From Streptomyces ochraceiscleroticus (lineage in GTDB: Bacteria; Actinomycetota; Actinomycetes; Streptomycetales; Streptomycetaceae), in NCBI RefSeq assembly GCF_000720485.1, contig NZ_JOAX01000002.1:310001-374000 (forward strand): a stretch of 64,000 bases of DNA, read 5' to 3'. Shown in pieces: positions 16,970 through 24,518 of the stretch. How positions within the stretch are numbered: the stretch's first letter is position 1; every line of letters starts with the position of its first letter. Below the pieces are notes generated by a model, which saw only the letters and a list, made by a program, of their open reading frames with translations, was not told where the DNA came from and searched no databases. Position numbers and translations under genes: made by a program.

Positions 16970-18220
16970 ATGAGCGATCGTGCGCGTGAGATGGTCCTGG
17001 CCCCGCTCGACGCCCGCATGGCGGACCTCGAAGCCCTCTACGAAGATCTGCACCGGCACCCCGAACTGTCCTTCCAGGAGACCCGCACCGCCGCCGAGGC
17101 CGCCCGCCGCCTGGAGGCCGACGGCTACGACGTGCTCACCGGCGTCGGCCGCACCGGCGTGGTGGGCGTACTGCGCAACGGCGAGGGGCCGACGGTCCTG
17201 CTCCGCGCCGACATGGACGCGCTGCCCGTGACCGAGCAGTCCGGCCTCCCGTACGCCTCCACCGAGCCGGGCGTGATGCACGCCTGCGGCCACGACGTGC
17301 ACGTCACCTGCCTGGCCGGCGCGGCCGGCCTGCTCGCCGCCGGACGCGACCACTGGTCCGGCACCCTCGTCGTCCTCTTCCAGCCCGCCGAGGAGGACGG
17401 CGGCGGTGCCCAGAAGATGATCGACGACGGTCTCTACAGCAAGGTCCCGGTGCCGGACGTGGTCTTCGCACAGCACGTCGCGCCGCTCGGGGCCGGTCTG
17501 ATCGCGTACCACGACGGCGCCTGCATGGCCGCCGCCGACAGCCTGCGCATCACCTTCCACGGCACCGGCGGCCACGGTTCCCGCCCCGAGACCACGGTCG
17601 ACCCGATCCTGATGGCCGCCTCGTTCGTGCAGCGGGTGCAGTCCGTCGTCGCCCGCGAGACCGCGCCCAGGGAACAGGCCGTCGTCACCGTCGGCTCCTT
17701 CCACGCGGGGGACGCCCCGAACGTCATCCCCGACCGGGCCACCGTCCAGCTCAGCATCCGCACCTTCGACGAGGAGGTACGCGCCCGGGTACTGGCCGCC
17801 GTCGACCGCATCGCCCGCGCCGAGGCCGCCGCGTCCGGTGCGGCCCGCGCGCCCGAGACCGAGACGATCGCGACCTTCCCCGTCACCCGCAACGACTCCG
17901 AGGCGCTGCGCGAGGTCAACACCGCCTTCGCCGGGCTCTTCGGCGAGCAGGCGCTGTTCCCCACCGATCCGGCCTCCGGCAGCGAGGACGCGGGCCTGCT
18001 CGCCACGGCGGCGGACGCCCCGCTGTACTACTGGTGGCTCGGCGGCTGGGACCCGGCCGCCTTCCGCAAGGCGATGGAGGCCGGCCGGCTCGCCCAGGAC
18101 ATCCCCTCCAACCACTCGGCGTACTTCGCGCCGGTCCAGCAGCCGACGCTGTCGATGGGGACGCGGGCACTGGTGGCGGCGGCGCTGACCCGACTGGCGA
18201 AGGACGGGGCGGGGGCCTGA
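16970..18220 (+). CDS. M20-family amidohydrolase/peptidase
   Basis: A 416-residue zinc hydrolase. Metal-binding and catalytic pieces are LLRADMDALPV, HACGHDVHVT and FQPAEEDGGGAQKM, and the dimerisation domain begins near RITFHGTGGHGSRPE. This is the aminoacylase/IAA-amidohydrolase branch (peptidase M20D), removing acyl groups from N-acyl amino acids. The ATG at 16970 is chosen because the upstream in-frame sequence is low-complexity; no obvious ribosome-binding site precedes it. About 290 bp of divergent promoter region separates it from the methyltransferase. Confidence 0.88.
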   Translation: MSDRAREMVLAPLDARMADLEALYEDLHRHPELSFQETRTAAEAARRLEADGYDVLTGVGRTGVVGVLRNGEGPTVLLRADMDALPVTEQSGLPYASTEPGVMHACGHDVHVTCLAGAAGLLAAGRDHWSGTLVVLFQPAEEDGGGAQKMIDDGLYSKVPVPDVVFAQHVAPLGAGLIAYHDGACMAAADSLRITFHGTGGHGSRPETTVDPILMAASFVQRVQSVVARETAPREQAVVTVGSFHAGDAPNVIPDRATVQLSIRTFDEEVRARVLAAVDRIARAEAAASGAARAPETETIATFPVTRNDSEALREVNTAFAGLFGEQALFPTDPASGSEDAGLLATAADAPLYYWWLGGWDPAAFRKAMEAGRLAQDIPSNHSAYFAPVQQPTLSMGTRALVAAALTRLAKDGAGA

Positions 18221-18358
18221 GAAAGGGGCTTCGGTGCCGGCGTTGACCTTGCCCTTGGGGCAGGCCCCAGCCTCGGTCCTGGAAGGCGAACCAGGGGCCG
18301 GTGTCCAGACACCGGTTCTCAGGGCGCGGCGTTCCAGGAGACAGGAGAGGGGCAACGG

Positions 18359-19465
18359 GTGGCGGAGGACGGTCTGCTGACGATCGGTGCGTTCGCCCGC
18401 GCCTCCCGGCTGTCACCGAAGGCGCTGCGGCTCTACGACGACCTGGGCCTGCTGCGCCCGGCCCGCGTCGATCCGTTCAACGGCTACCGCTTCTACGCCC
18501 GCGACCAGCTCGAACGGGCCCGCCTGGTGGCGTGGCTGCGCCGCCTGGACATGCCGCTGGCCCGCATCCGGACGGTGTGCGGTCTGGCCCCGGCCGAGGC
18601 CGCCGCGGAGATCGCGGCGTACTGGGCCGGGGTCGAGGCGGACACCGCTGCCCGCCGGGACCTGGCCGCCTTCCTCATCGACCAGCTCAGCGGAGAGGAC
18701 ACGGCCATGACCCACGAGACGATCACCGGCATCCGGTACGCAGCCCTGTCGGACACCGGCCTGGTGCGCGAGGGCAACCAGGACACGGCATACGCGGACA
18801 GCCGCCTGCTCGCGGTCGCCGACGGCTTCGGCGCTGACGGAGCCGCGGCCGGTACCGCCGCGATCGAAGCCCTGCGCACCCTGGAGAACACCCCGGCCCC
18901 GCTCCCCGGCGACATCCTCAACACCCTCAGCGAGGCGGTGGGGCGGGCGAACCGGGCCGTGGCGGAGCGGAGCACGGGCGGCACGGGGGAGGACAGCGGC
19001 ACCACCCTCACCGCGATGCTGTGGACCGGCTCCCGGCTGGCACTCGTGCACGTCGGCGACTCCCGCGCCTACCTGCTGCGTGACGGCGGCTTCTTCCGCA
19101 TCACGCACGACCACACCCTCGTCCAGTCCCTCGTCGACGAGGGCCGGATCACCCCCGAGGAGGCGTCCGCGCACCCGCAGCGGTCGCTGCTGCTGCGGGC
19201 GCTGGACGGCCGTGACGGCGACGGCTCCGTACCGGACGTGAAGCTGCACGACGCCCGGCCCGGCGACCGCTACCTGCTCTGTTCCGACGGTCTGTACGGC
19301 GTGGTCACGGACGCGGAGCTGCGTCGCGTACTGGCCACGTGCTCCACCCCGGAGGAGGCGGTGCGCGACCTGATCGCACTCGCCCACGAAGCCGGCGCCC
19401 CGGACAACGTGAGCTGCGTCGTCGCGGACACGGTCACGGCAGCGGGTCGGCGTACGGCGTCCTGA
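18359..19465 (+). CDS. MerR-type DNA-binding domain fused to PP2C protein phosphatase
   Basis: A 368-residue fusion. Residues 1-75 are a MerR winged helix (LTIGAFARASRLSPKALRLYDDLGLLRPARVDPFNGYRFYARDQLERARLVAWLRRLDMPL). From about residue 125 a PP2C/Stp1-type Ser/Thr phosphatase follows, with SDTGLVREGNQDTAY, VADGFGADGAAAG, VHVGDSRAYLLRDG, THDHTLVQSLVDEG and LLCSDGLYGVV (the metal-binding Asp residues are present). In the first metal motif the usual DGMGGH is DGFGAD. It could couple transcription to phosphosignalling. AGGAGAGG precedes the GTG start. Target promoter and phosphoprotein are unknown. Confidence 0.85.
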   Translation: MAEDGLLTIGAFARASRLSPKALRLYDDLGLLRPARVDPFNGYRFYARDQLERARLVAWLRRLDMPLARIRTVCGLAPAEAAAEIAAYWAGVEADTAARRDLAAFLIDQLSGEDTAMTHETITGIRYAALSDTGLVREGNQDTAYADSRLLAVADGFGADGAAAGTAAIEALRTLENTPAPLPGDILNTLSEAVGRANRAVAERSTGGTGEDSGTTLTAMLWTGSRLALVHVGDSRAYLLRDGGFFRITHDHTLVQSLVDEGRITPEEASAHPQRSLLLRALDGRDGDGSVPDVKLHDARPGDRYLLCSDGLYGVVTDAELRRVLATCSTPEEAVRDLIALAHEAGAPDNVSCVVADTVTAAGRRTAS

Positions 19466-19494
19466 AAGCCTGTCTCAGCCCGGCGCGTTGAGCA

Positions 19495-20739
19495 TCACCC
19501 CAGTCCCTTGAGCATCCCGTGCCAGTAGAACTGCGGGAGTCCGTACCGCTTGAGGAACCACATGTCCGTCCGCTCCTTCGTCGTGTCCAGGAAGGGCAGC
19601 GAGGGAGCGGGCTTCAGTTCGTAGTCGAACTCCGCCAGCAGCATCTTGTGGCGCGCGGTGACCAGCGGGCAGGAGGTGTACCCGTCGTAGCGGGCGCGGA
19701 GCGGTCGGCCGCGCAGCGTGTCCCGGAGGTTGGCGACGACCACCGGGGCCTGCTTGCGCACCGCCGCGCCGGTCTTCGAGGTCGGCAGGTTCGCGACGTC
19801 CCCGAGCGCGAACACCTCCGGATGGTCCGGGTGTTGCAGCGTCGCCGGGTCGGCCTTCACGTACCCGAAGGGCGAGGCCGGGTCGGCCAGTGGCCCGCCG
19901 GCGATCCACTCGGGGGCGGCCTGCGGCGGCACCGCGTGCAACAGGTCGTAGGAAATCGTCTCCTTGTCGCCCGTCGCATGGTTCACGATCACCGCCTCGC
20001 GGGCCGCCCCGTCCACGGACACCATCTCCGACCGCAGGCGTACCTCGATGCCGTACCGCCGTGCCACGTCCTCCAGCACCCGGCCGAACTCCGGCACCTT
20101 GAACATCGCCGTCTCGGGCAGCACGAGGATGACTCGTATGTGGTCCAGCACGCCCCGCTTGCGCCAGTGGTCGGCGGCCAGGTACGCGATCTTCTGCGGC
20201 GCGCCGCCGCACTTCACCGGCCCGGCCGGCATCGTGAACACCGCGGTACCGCTCTTCATGCGGCGGATCAGATCCCAGGTGAGCGGGGCCAGTTCGGGCA
20301 GGTAGTTGCTGGTCACGCCGTTGTGCCCGAGAGCCTGCGCGAGACCGGGCACACCGTCGGGCTCCAGCCGCAGCCCCGGCGCGAGCACCAGCCGGTCGTA
20401 CGACACGGTCCGCCCTGACGCCGTACCGACCGTGCGCGCACCCGGATCGACGGACACGGCGGCCTCCCGCAGCCAGTGCACGCCGGACGGCATGACCTCG
20501 GCCTCGGTGCGTAACGACGCCCGCAGCGGCGCCTGGCCGCCGCCCACCAGCGTCCACAACGGCTGGTACCAGTGCGTACCGGACGGCTCCAGCACCGCGA
20601 CGTCCGGCGCCCCGGCCCGCCGCAGCCGCGCGGCCACGGTGATCCCGGCGGTGCCGCCGCCGACGACAACGATGCGATGGTGCACGCGGCCCGACCGCTC
20701 CGCGGGCCGCGTGACGGGCTGACTGGCTGACGTAGACAT
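19495..20739 (-). CDS. Sulfide:quinone oxidoreductase-like FAD enzyme
   Basis: A 414-residue two-dinucleotide-binding flavoprotein. The FAD site is HRIVVVGGGTAGITVAARLRR, and FALGDVANLPTSKTGAA is the second FAD-binding segment. The Cys in PVKCGGAPQKIAYLAADHW matches the conserved active-site Cys of SQR, and YTSCPLVTARHKMLLAEFDY contains another; the C-terminus is membrane-associating as in SQR. It is expected to oxidise sulfide to polysulfide and reduce quinone. GGAGG lies before the ATG at 20739. It converges on the MerR-PP2C gene. Confidence 0.87.
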   Translation of the reverse strand: MSTSASQPVTRPAERSGRVHHRIVVVGGGTAGITVAARLRRAGAPDVAVLEPSGTHWYQPLWTLVGGGQAPLRASLRTEAEVMPSGVHWLREAAVSVDPGARTVGTASGRTVSYDRLVLAPGLRLEPDGVPGLAQALGHNGVTSNYLPELAPLTWDLIRRMKSGTAVFTMPAGPVKCGGAPQKIAYLAADHWRKRGVLDHIRVILVLPETAMFKVPEFGRVLEDVARRYGIEVRLRSEMVSVDGAAREAVIVNHATGDKETISYDLLHAVPPQAAPEWIAGGPLADPASPFGYVKADPATLQHPDHPEVFALGDVANLPTSKTGAAVRKQAPVVVANLRDTLRGRPLRARYDGYTSCPLVTARHKMLLAEFDYELKPAPSLPFLDTTKERTDMWFLKRYGLPQFYWHGMLKGLG

Positions 20740-20989
20740 CCAAGCCTCCTGATCCGAGGGGCGCCAAGCGCCCGGACGGGGTCCTGTGGGCGGGGACTCA
20801 TGGGCGAGGGCCCGTGGGCGGGGTCCCGGCCGCTGGACGGGTCCCGCCCAGCCTTCCAGGGGTGGGGGATGGGGGCGAGGGCGCGTGGGGCCCGTATTTT
20901 CGGCCGCGAGGCGGCGCCTCCGCTTCCGTTGGTGGACGCATCTATCGCACGTTCAACAAACGTTGATCCGTGATCTCCAAGCTGGGCGT

Positions 20990-21502
20990 ATGTTGCGCTG
21001 CGTTCCCTCCGAGCCCATTGATCCGAGTCCCGACCCGCACGCTCCGGAGATCGCCCTGAGCTGGACCGGTGAGCCGGGGCGAGTCGAGGAGCTGACCCAC
21101 AGCCAGCTCATCGGCCGGTCGTCCCGGGCCGCCGCCGCCCTGACCCGCTTCGGTGTACGCGCCGGCGACCGGGTGGCCGTCCATCTGCCCCTGGTGCCCG
21201 AGTCGGTGATCGTCACGCTCGCCTGCGGCCGTATCGATGCCGTACGCACCACCCTGCCGGTGTCGCTGACGGCACCCGAACTCGCCGCCCGTGTTCGGGA
21301 GTCCGGCGCGCGCGTGGTGATCACCGCCGATGCCGCCTTCTGGGAAGGCGCGGTCCGTCCGGTCAAGTCCACGATCGACCGGGCCCTGTCGCGCGGCGGT
21401 ACGGACGTGGAGTCCGTACTGGTCGTGAACCGCTGCCCGCGCCCCATCGCCTGGCACCCGGACCGCGACCACTGGTGGCACGAGATCCTCGCCGCGGACT
21501 GA
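20990..21502 (+). CDS. Stand-alone N-terminal fragment of an acetyl-CoA synthetase-like AMP-binding protein
   Basis: About 170 residues matching only the N-terminal part of acetyl-CoA synthetase: LTHSQLIGRSSRAAAALTRFGVRAGDRVAVHLPLVPESVIVTLACGRID, then ARVVITADAAFWEGAVRPVKSTID and PIAWHPDRDHWWHEIL. It stops before the P-loop (YTSGSTG-type) and all catalytic motifs, and no frame downstream continues the protein. The ORF keeps normal Streptomyces codon bias, so it is either a conserved mini-protein or a recent truncation. A dyad ACGTT-CAACA-AACGT (20949-20963) lies 26 nt before the ATG; no good ribosome-binding site is visible. Confidence 0.65.
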   Translation: MLRCVPSEPIDPSPDPHAPEIALSWTGEPGRVEELTHSQLIGRSSRAAAALTRFGVRAGDRVAVHLPLVPESVIVTLACGRIDAVRTTLPVSLTAPELAARVRESGARVVITADAAFWEGAVRPVKSTIDRALSRGGTDVESVLVVNRCPRPIAWHPDRDHWWHEILAAD

Positions 21503-21738
21503 GCCCTACGGCGGATGCGCGGGCGGAGACGTGGGCGGGCGCATGGGCCAATGCGTGGACGGACGGGTGGGCGAGCTCTCAGCTCTGCGGGGCCGGTCAC
21601 CGAGGAAGGGGCACCCGGCGCGGCAGCGCTCGAAGAAGTACCACCTGGCACCGTCGCGCCGGGGTAGGCAGCGCACGGGGCGAGAGCGCCCGGTACAGCC
21701 GCGTCGGGGACCGCACCCGGTGGCCGTACCCTGGAGGA

Positions 21739-21957
21739 ATGAGTGAGACCGCGGACGCCGCAGCCGAGAATGAGCCGCAAGAGGCCCCGCAGGCTCCGGC
21801 CAAGCCCGCGACTGCCGCGTTGATCTTCAATGATCCGCTGGACCAGCAGTCGGCGGACGACACGGACCGGGGATGGGGCGAGCGGCCCGGGTCCGGGAAC
21901 AGCAGCGCTGCCGACCTGGCGCGCTTTCTGGACGAGAAGCCGCCCCACCACATCTGA
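21739..21957 (+). CDS. Small conserved-looking hypothetical protein
   Basis: A 72-residue acidic, Ala/Pro-rich protein without membrane segments; the C-terminal half (RGWGERPGSGNSSAADLARFLDEKPPHH) looks the most constrained. I do not recognise a family. A TACCCT box (21727-21732) lies 6 nt before the ATG, so the mRNA may be leaderless, although GGAGG also sits immediately before the ATG. The 236 bp upstream (21503-21738) hold no gene. Confidence 0.6.
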   Translation: MSETADAAAENEPQEAPQAPAKPATAALIFNDPLDQQSADDTDRGWGERPGSGNSSAADLARFLDEKPPHHI

Positions 21958-22001
21958 CGGCTCCGGAGAGCAGCGCCGGAGGCGTGGGGCGGCGGCTCGC
22001 G

Positions 22002-22517
22002 TCAGCTCTGCGACTTCTCCGTCGAGACGGGGCCGGGGATCGCGCCCGCGGCCACGCCGTCCTCCGAGCCGTTGCGCTGGGTGATCAGCGCGTCGCGGAT
22101 CTGCGCCAGCAGCTCGACCTCGGTCGGCTCCACCGGGGTGTCCTCCACCGGCTTCTTGGCGTCCTGGCGCGCCTTCCACTTGTTCATCGGAAGGATCATG
22201 AGGAAGTAGACGACCGCGGCGGTGATCACGAAGGTCAGCGCGGCGCTGAGCACCGAGCCCCAGAGGATGTAGATGCCGTCGGTGAATTCGCCGGTCTTGG
22301 GGTCCGGGTGGCAGGTGGAGCTGAGGCAGCTCTTGTAGTGGTCCAGGTTCTGCGAACCGAGCGCACCGACGAACGGGTTGATGACGCCCTTCACCACAGC
22401 GTTCACGATGTTGGTGAACGCGGCTCCGACCACGACGGCAACCGCAAGCTCGATGACGTTGCCGCGCATCAGGAATTCCTTGAATCCCTGCAGCACGCCG
22501 TTCTTCTCGTCGCTCAC
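22002..22517 (-). CDS. mscL: Large-conductance mechanosensitive channel
   Basis: A 171-residue channel subunit. The diagnostic N-terminal amphipathic helix and TM1 (LQGFKEFLMRGNVIELAVAVVVGAAFTNIVNAVVKGVINPFVGAL) and TM2 (VLSAALTFVITAAVVYFLMILPMNKW) are intact. Two Cys occur in the periplasmic loop (SCLSSTC). Pentameric MscL opens under membrane tension during hypo-osmotic shock. GAGG before the GTG at 22517 is used for the start. The C-terminus (about 45 residues beyond TM2) is longer than in E. coli and mostly polar. Confidence 0.95.
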   Translation of the reverse strand: MSDEKNGVLQGFKEFLMRGNVIELAVAVVVGAAFTNIVNAVVKGVINPFVGALGSQNLDHYKSCLSSTCHPDPKTGEFTDGIYILWGSVLSAALTFVITAAVVYFLMILPMNKWKARQDAKKPVEDTPVEPTEVELLAQIRDALITQRNGSEDGVAAGAIPGPVSTEKSQS

Positions 22518-22649
22518 CTGACAGCCTCTTTCCACGCTTACTACGGACGCCGCGCCTTTCCGAGGCGCCGGCGCAACTTACGGCGAGGTGGGGCACAGCT
22601 GTCCATGAGGTCAAAAGGGACCGGGGGCTGGACGGAGTGTCAGTACGGA

Positions 22650-22982
22650 TCAGCATGGCGTTACCGCCGTACGGGACGAAATCGCCACATTGCGACATCG
22701 GGGGATCGCCCCACCATCCGTCACAGTTTTGCGTGCCTGATGCGTATCGGCCAGTAGAACGGAATTGCTGAAACGGCCTTCGGCACGTGTTTCACCACCC
22801 GGTGAGGCGATGGCGAGAGCGGCCGCCATGGCGGCCAGGCCAGCGGAAACGGCGTACCACGGGACCTTCGGCAGGGTCGGTGTCCGGCGCCGCGCACCGC
22901 GAATCCGGAATGGCTCGAAGTGCGGAACCTCACACAACGGGGGTGCGGGCAATGGGGGATTGGTGTATGAGCTGGTGGTCAT
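22650..22982 (-). CDS. Short hypothetical protein, possibly the truncated remnant of an SAF/CpaB-like gene
   Basis: A 110-residue frame with a polar N-terminus (EVPHFEPFRIRGARRRTPTLPKVPW) and one hydrophobic helix (YAVSAGLAAMAAALAIASP). From memory, streptomycetes often carry a roughly 200-residue SAF/RcpC-CpaB-like exported protein near mscL and the MTA phosphorylase, beginning with the same FEP(L/F)R..GARRR pattern. Here the frame stops about 60 residues after the helix and its later codons lose the usual G/C third position, so the exported domain seems deleted. No ribosome-binding site is evident. It may not be functional. Confidence 0.4.
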   Translation of the reverse strand: MTTSSYTNPPLPAPPLCEVPHFEPFRIRGARRRTPTLPKVPWYAVSAGLAAMAAALAIASPGGETRAEGRFSNSVLLADTHQARKTVTDGGAIPRCRNVAISSRTAVTPC

Positions 22983-23188
22983 CGTCGTCACCGCCGGAAA
23001 GAGGGGAATTGCACGCCCTCGGGTCGGTGCGCCGGGGCGTCGGACGAGAACCACCCTGACCGAATCCGGCGAAACTCGCGGCGGCCTGTGGACAGCCGAT
23101 CCCGCTACCCGTCGGTTGTGTACAACTCCCTCACCCGCAAGGGGGTCACGGGGCGCCCGCGAGGACGGCTGCGGCGTCCGTGAGGCGG

Positions 23189-24022
23189 TTACGGCAGCTC
23201 GATCCCCAGTTCCAGGTCCGCGTGGACCTGGGCGCAGGCACAGGTGCGCGCAGTGGAGGCGGGAAGGGCGGCCACCGCGTCGAAAAGGACCTCGCGCAGC
23301 CGGCCCACGTTCTCGGCGAAGACCCGCAGAACCTCGTCGTGCGAGACGCCCTCGCCGGCCTCGGCCCCCGCGTCCAGGTCCGTGACCAGGGCCATGGAGG
23401 TGTAGCAGAGGCCCAGTTCGCGGGCCAGGACGGCTTCGGGGTGGCCCGTCATGCCGACCACCGACCAGCCCTGCGCGGCATGCCACCGCGACTCGGCGCG
23501 CGTGGAGAAGCGCGGGCCCTCGATGACCACGAGCGTGCCGCCGTCGACCGGCTCCCAGTCGCGCCCGCGGGCGGCGTCGGCGGCGGTCCGGCGGCCGGCC
23601 GGGCAGTACGGGTCGGCGAAGGCCGCATGCACGACGTTCGGGACGCTGCCGTCCGGCAGGGGCACCCCGTCGAAGTACGTCTGGACGCGGGTCTTCGTGC
23701 GGTCCACGATCTGGTCCGGCACCAGGAGCGTGCCGGGGCCGTACTCCGGGCGCAGGCCGCCGACCGCGCACGGCCCGAGGACCTGGCGGACGCCGACGGA
23801 GCGCAGTGCCCACAGGTTGGCGCGGTAGTTGATGCGGTGCGGCGGGAGGTGGTGGCCGCGGCCGTGCCGGGGCAGGAACGCGACCTGCCGGCCGGCGACC
23901 TCCCCGAGGAAGAGCGAGTCACTCGGCGGCCCGTAGGGCGTCTCGACGGTGACCTCGGTCACCTCGTCGAGGAAGGAGTAGAAGCCCGAGCCGCCGATTA
24001 CGCCGATCTCCGCGTCCGCCAT
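23189..24022 (-). CDS. mtnP: S-methyl-5'-thioadenosine phosphorylase
   Basis: A 277-residue trimeric PNP/MTAP-type phosphorylase: IGVIGGSGFYSFLD at the N-terminus, the phosphate-binding FLPRHGRGHHLPPHRINYRAN, EGPRFSTRAESRWHAAQGWSVVGMTGHPEAVLARELGLCYTSMALVTD in the base- and ribose-binding region. It cleaves methylthioadenosine to adenine and methylthioribose 1-phosphate in methionine salvage. Substrate preference (MTA versus methylthioinosine) cannot be settled by eye. A hairpin 52 nt upstream of its ATG separates it from fmdB. Confidence 0.9.
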   Translation of the reverse strand: MADAEIGVIGGSGFYSFLDEVTEVTVETPYGPPSDSLFLGEVAGRQVAFLPRHGRGHHLPPHRINYRANLWALRSVGVRQVLGPCAVGGLRPEYGPGTLLVPDQIVDRTKTRVQTYFDGVPLPDGSVPNVVHAAFADPYCPAGRRTAADAARGRDWEPVDGGTLVVIEGPRFSTRAESRWHAAQGWSVVGMTGHPEAVLARELGLCYTSMALVTDLDAGAEAGEGVSHDEVLRVFAENVGRLREVLFDAVAALPASTARTCACAQVHADLELGIELP

Positions 24023-24074
24023 GCGGGTCACCCTATCCGCGACGGCCCGCCCGCGGTGGTGTGCGGCACAACGC

Positions 24075-24109
24075 CGCGGACCCCGCCGTCAATGACGGCG
24101 GGGTCCGCG
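24075..24109 (-). terminator. Terminator downstream of fmdB
   Basis: Perfect 16-bp inverted repeat, arms 24075-24090 (CGCGGACCCCGCCGTC) and 24094-24109 with a 3-nt loop, 10 nt past the fmdB stop and before mtnP. Confidence 0.8.
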
Positions 24110-24119
24110 AGAATGGCTG

Positions 24120-24449
24120 TCAGGCGGCGGAGCTGCTGCTCGACGTGGTCGAGGAGGAGCTGCTCCCGGACGTGGTCGACGAGGAGCTCGACGACTTGCT
24201 GTCGGAGCTGCTCGACGCCGAGGAGGACGTGCTCGACGAGGAGGACGACGCGGGGCTGCTGCTCGACGAGGAGCCGCGGCTGTCGTTCCGGTAGAAGCCG
24301 GAGCCCTTGAAGACGATGCCGACCGCCGAGAAGACCTTCTTCAGGCGTCCGCGGCAGCTCGGGCACTCGGTGAGGGCGTCGTCGGTGAACTTCTGCACGG
24401 CCTCAAGGCCCTCGCCGCACTCGGTGCACTGGTACTGGTAGGTCGGCAC
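24120..24449 (-). CDS. FmdB-family zinc-ribbon protein with poly-Ser tail
   Basis: A 109-residue protein. The N-terminal zinc ribbon is complete: YQYQCTECGEGLEAVQKF and LTECPSCRGRLKKVF supply four Cys in two CxxC knuckles, followed by GIVFKGSGFYRND, the FmdB signature. The last 50 residues are almost only Ser with a few Thr, Ala and Asp. AGGAGGAAG precedes the ATG at 24449. A CIRCE-type operator lies 13 nt upstream, suggesting HrcA heat-shock control. FmdB was first named from formamidase regulation; its biochemical role is unsettled. Confidence 0.88.
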   Translation of the reverse strand: MPTYQYQCTECGEGLEAVQKFTDDALTECPSCRGRLKKVFSAVGIVFKGSGFYRNDSRGSSSSSSPASSSSSSTSSSASSSSDSKSSSSSSTTSGSSSSSTTSSSSSAA

Positions 24450-24461
24450 GTTGTCTTCCTC

Positions 24462-24488
24462 CTGGCACTCTCACTCAATGAGTGCTAA
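24462..24488 (-). promoter_or_regulatory. CIRCE-like operator (HrcA site) before fmdB
   Basis: Read on the fmdB strand it is TTAGCACTC-N9-GAGTGCCAG. The consensus CIRCE element is TTAGCACTC-N9-GAGTGCTAA, so the left arm and the 9-nt spacer match exactly and the right arm differs at two positions. It lies between 13 and 39 nt upstream of the start codon, overlapping the position expected for the promoter or transcription start. Confidence 0.8.
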
Positions 24489-24518
24489 CGACGATCCATA
24501 GTGCAGTATTCCGGCGCG

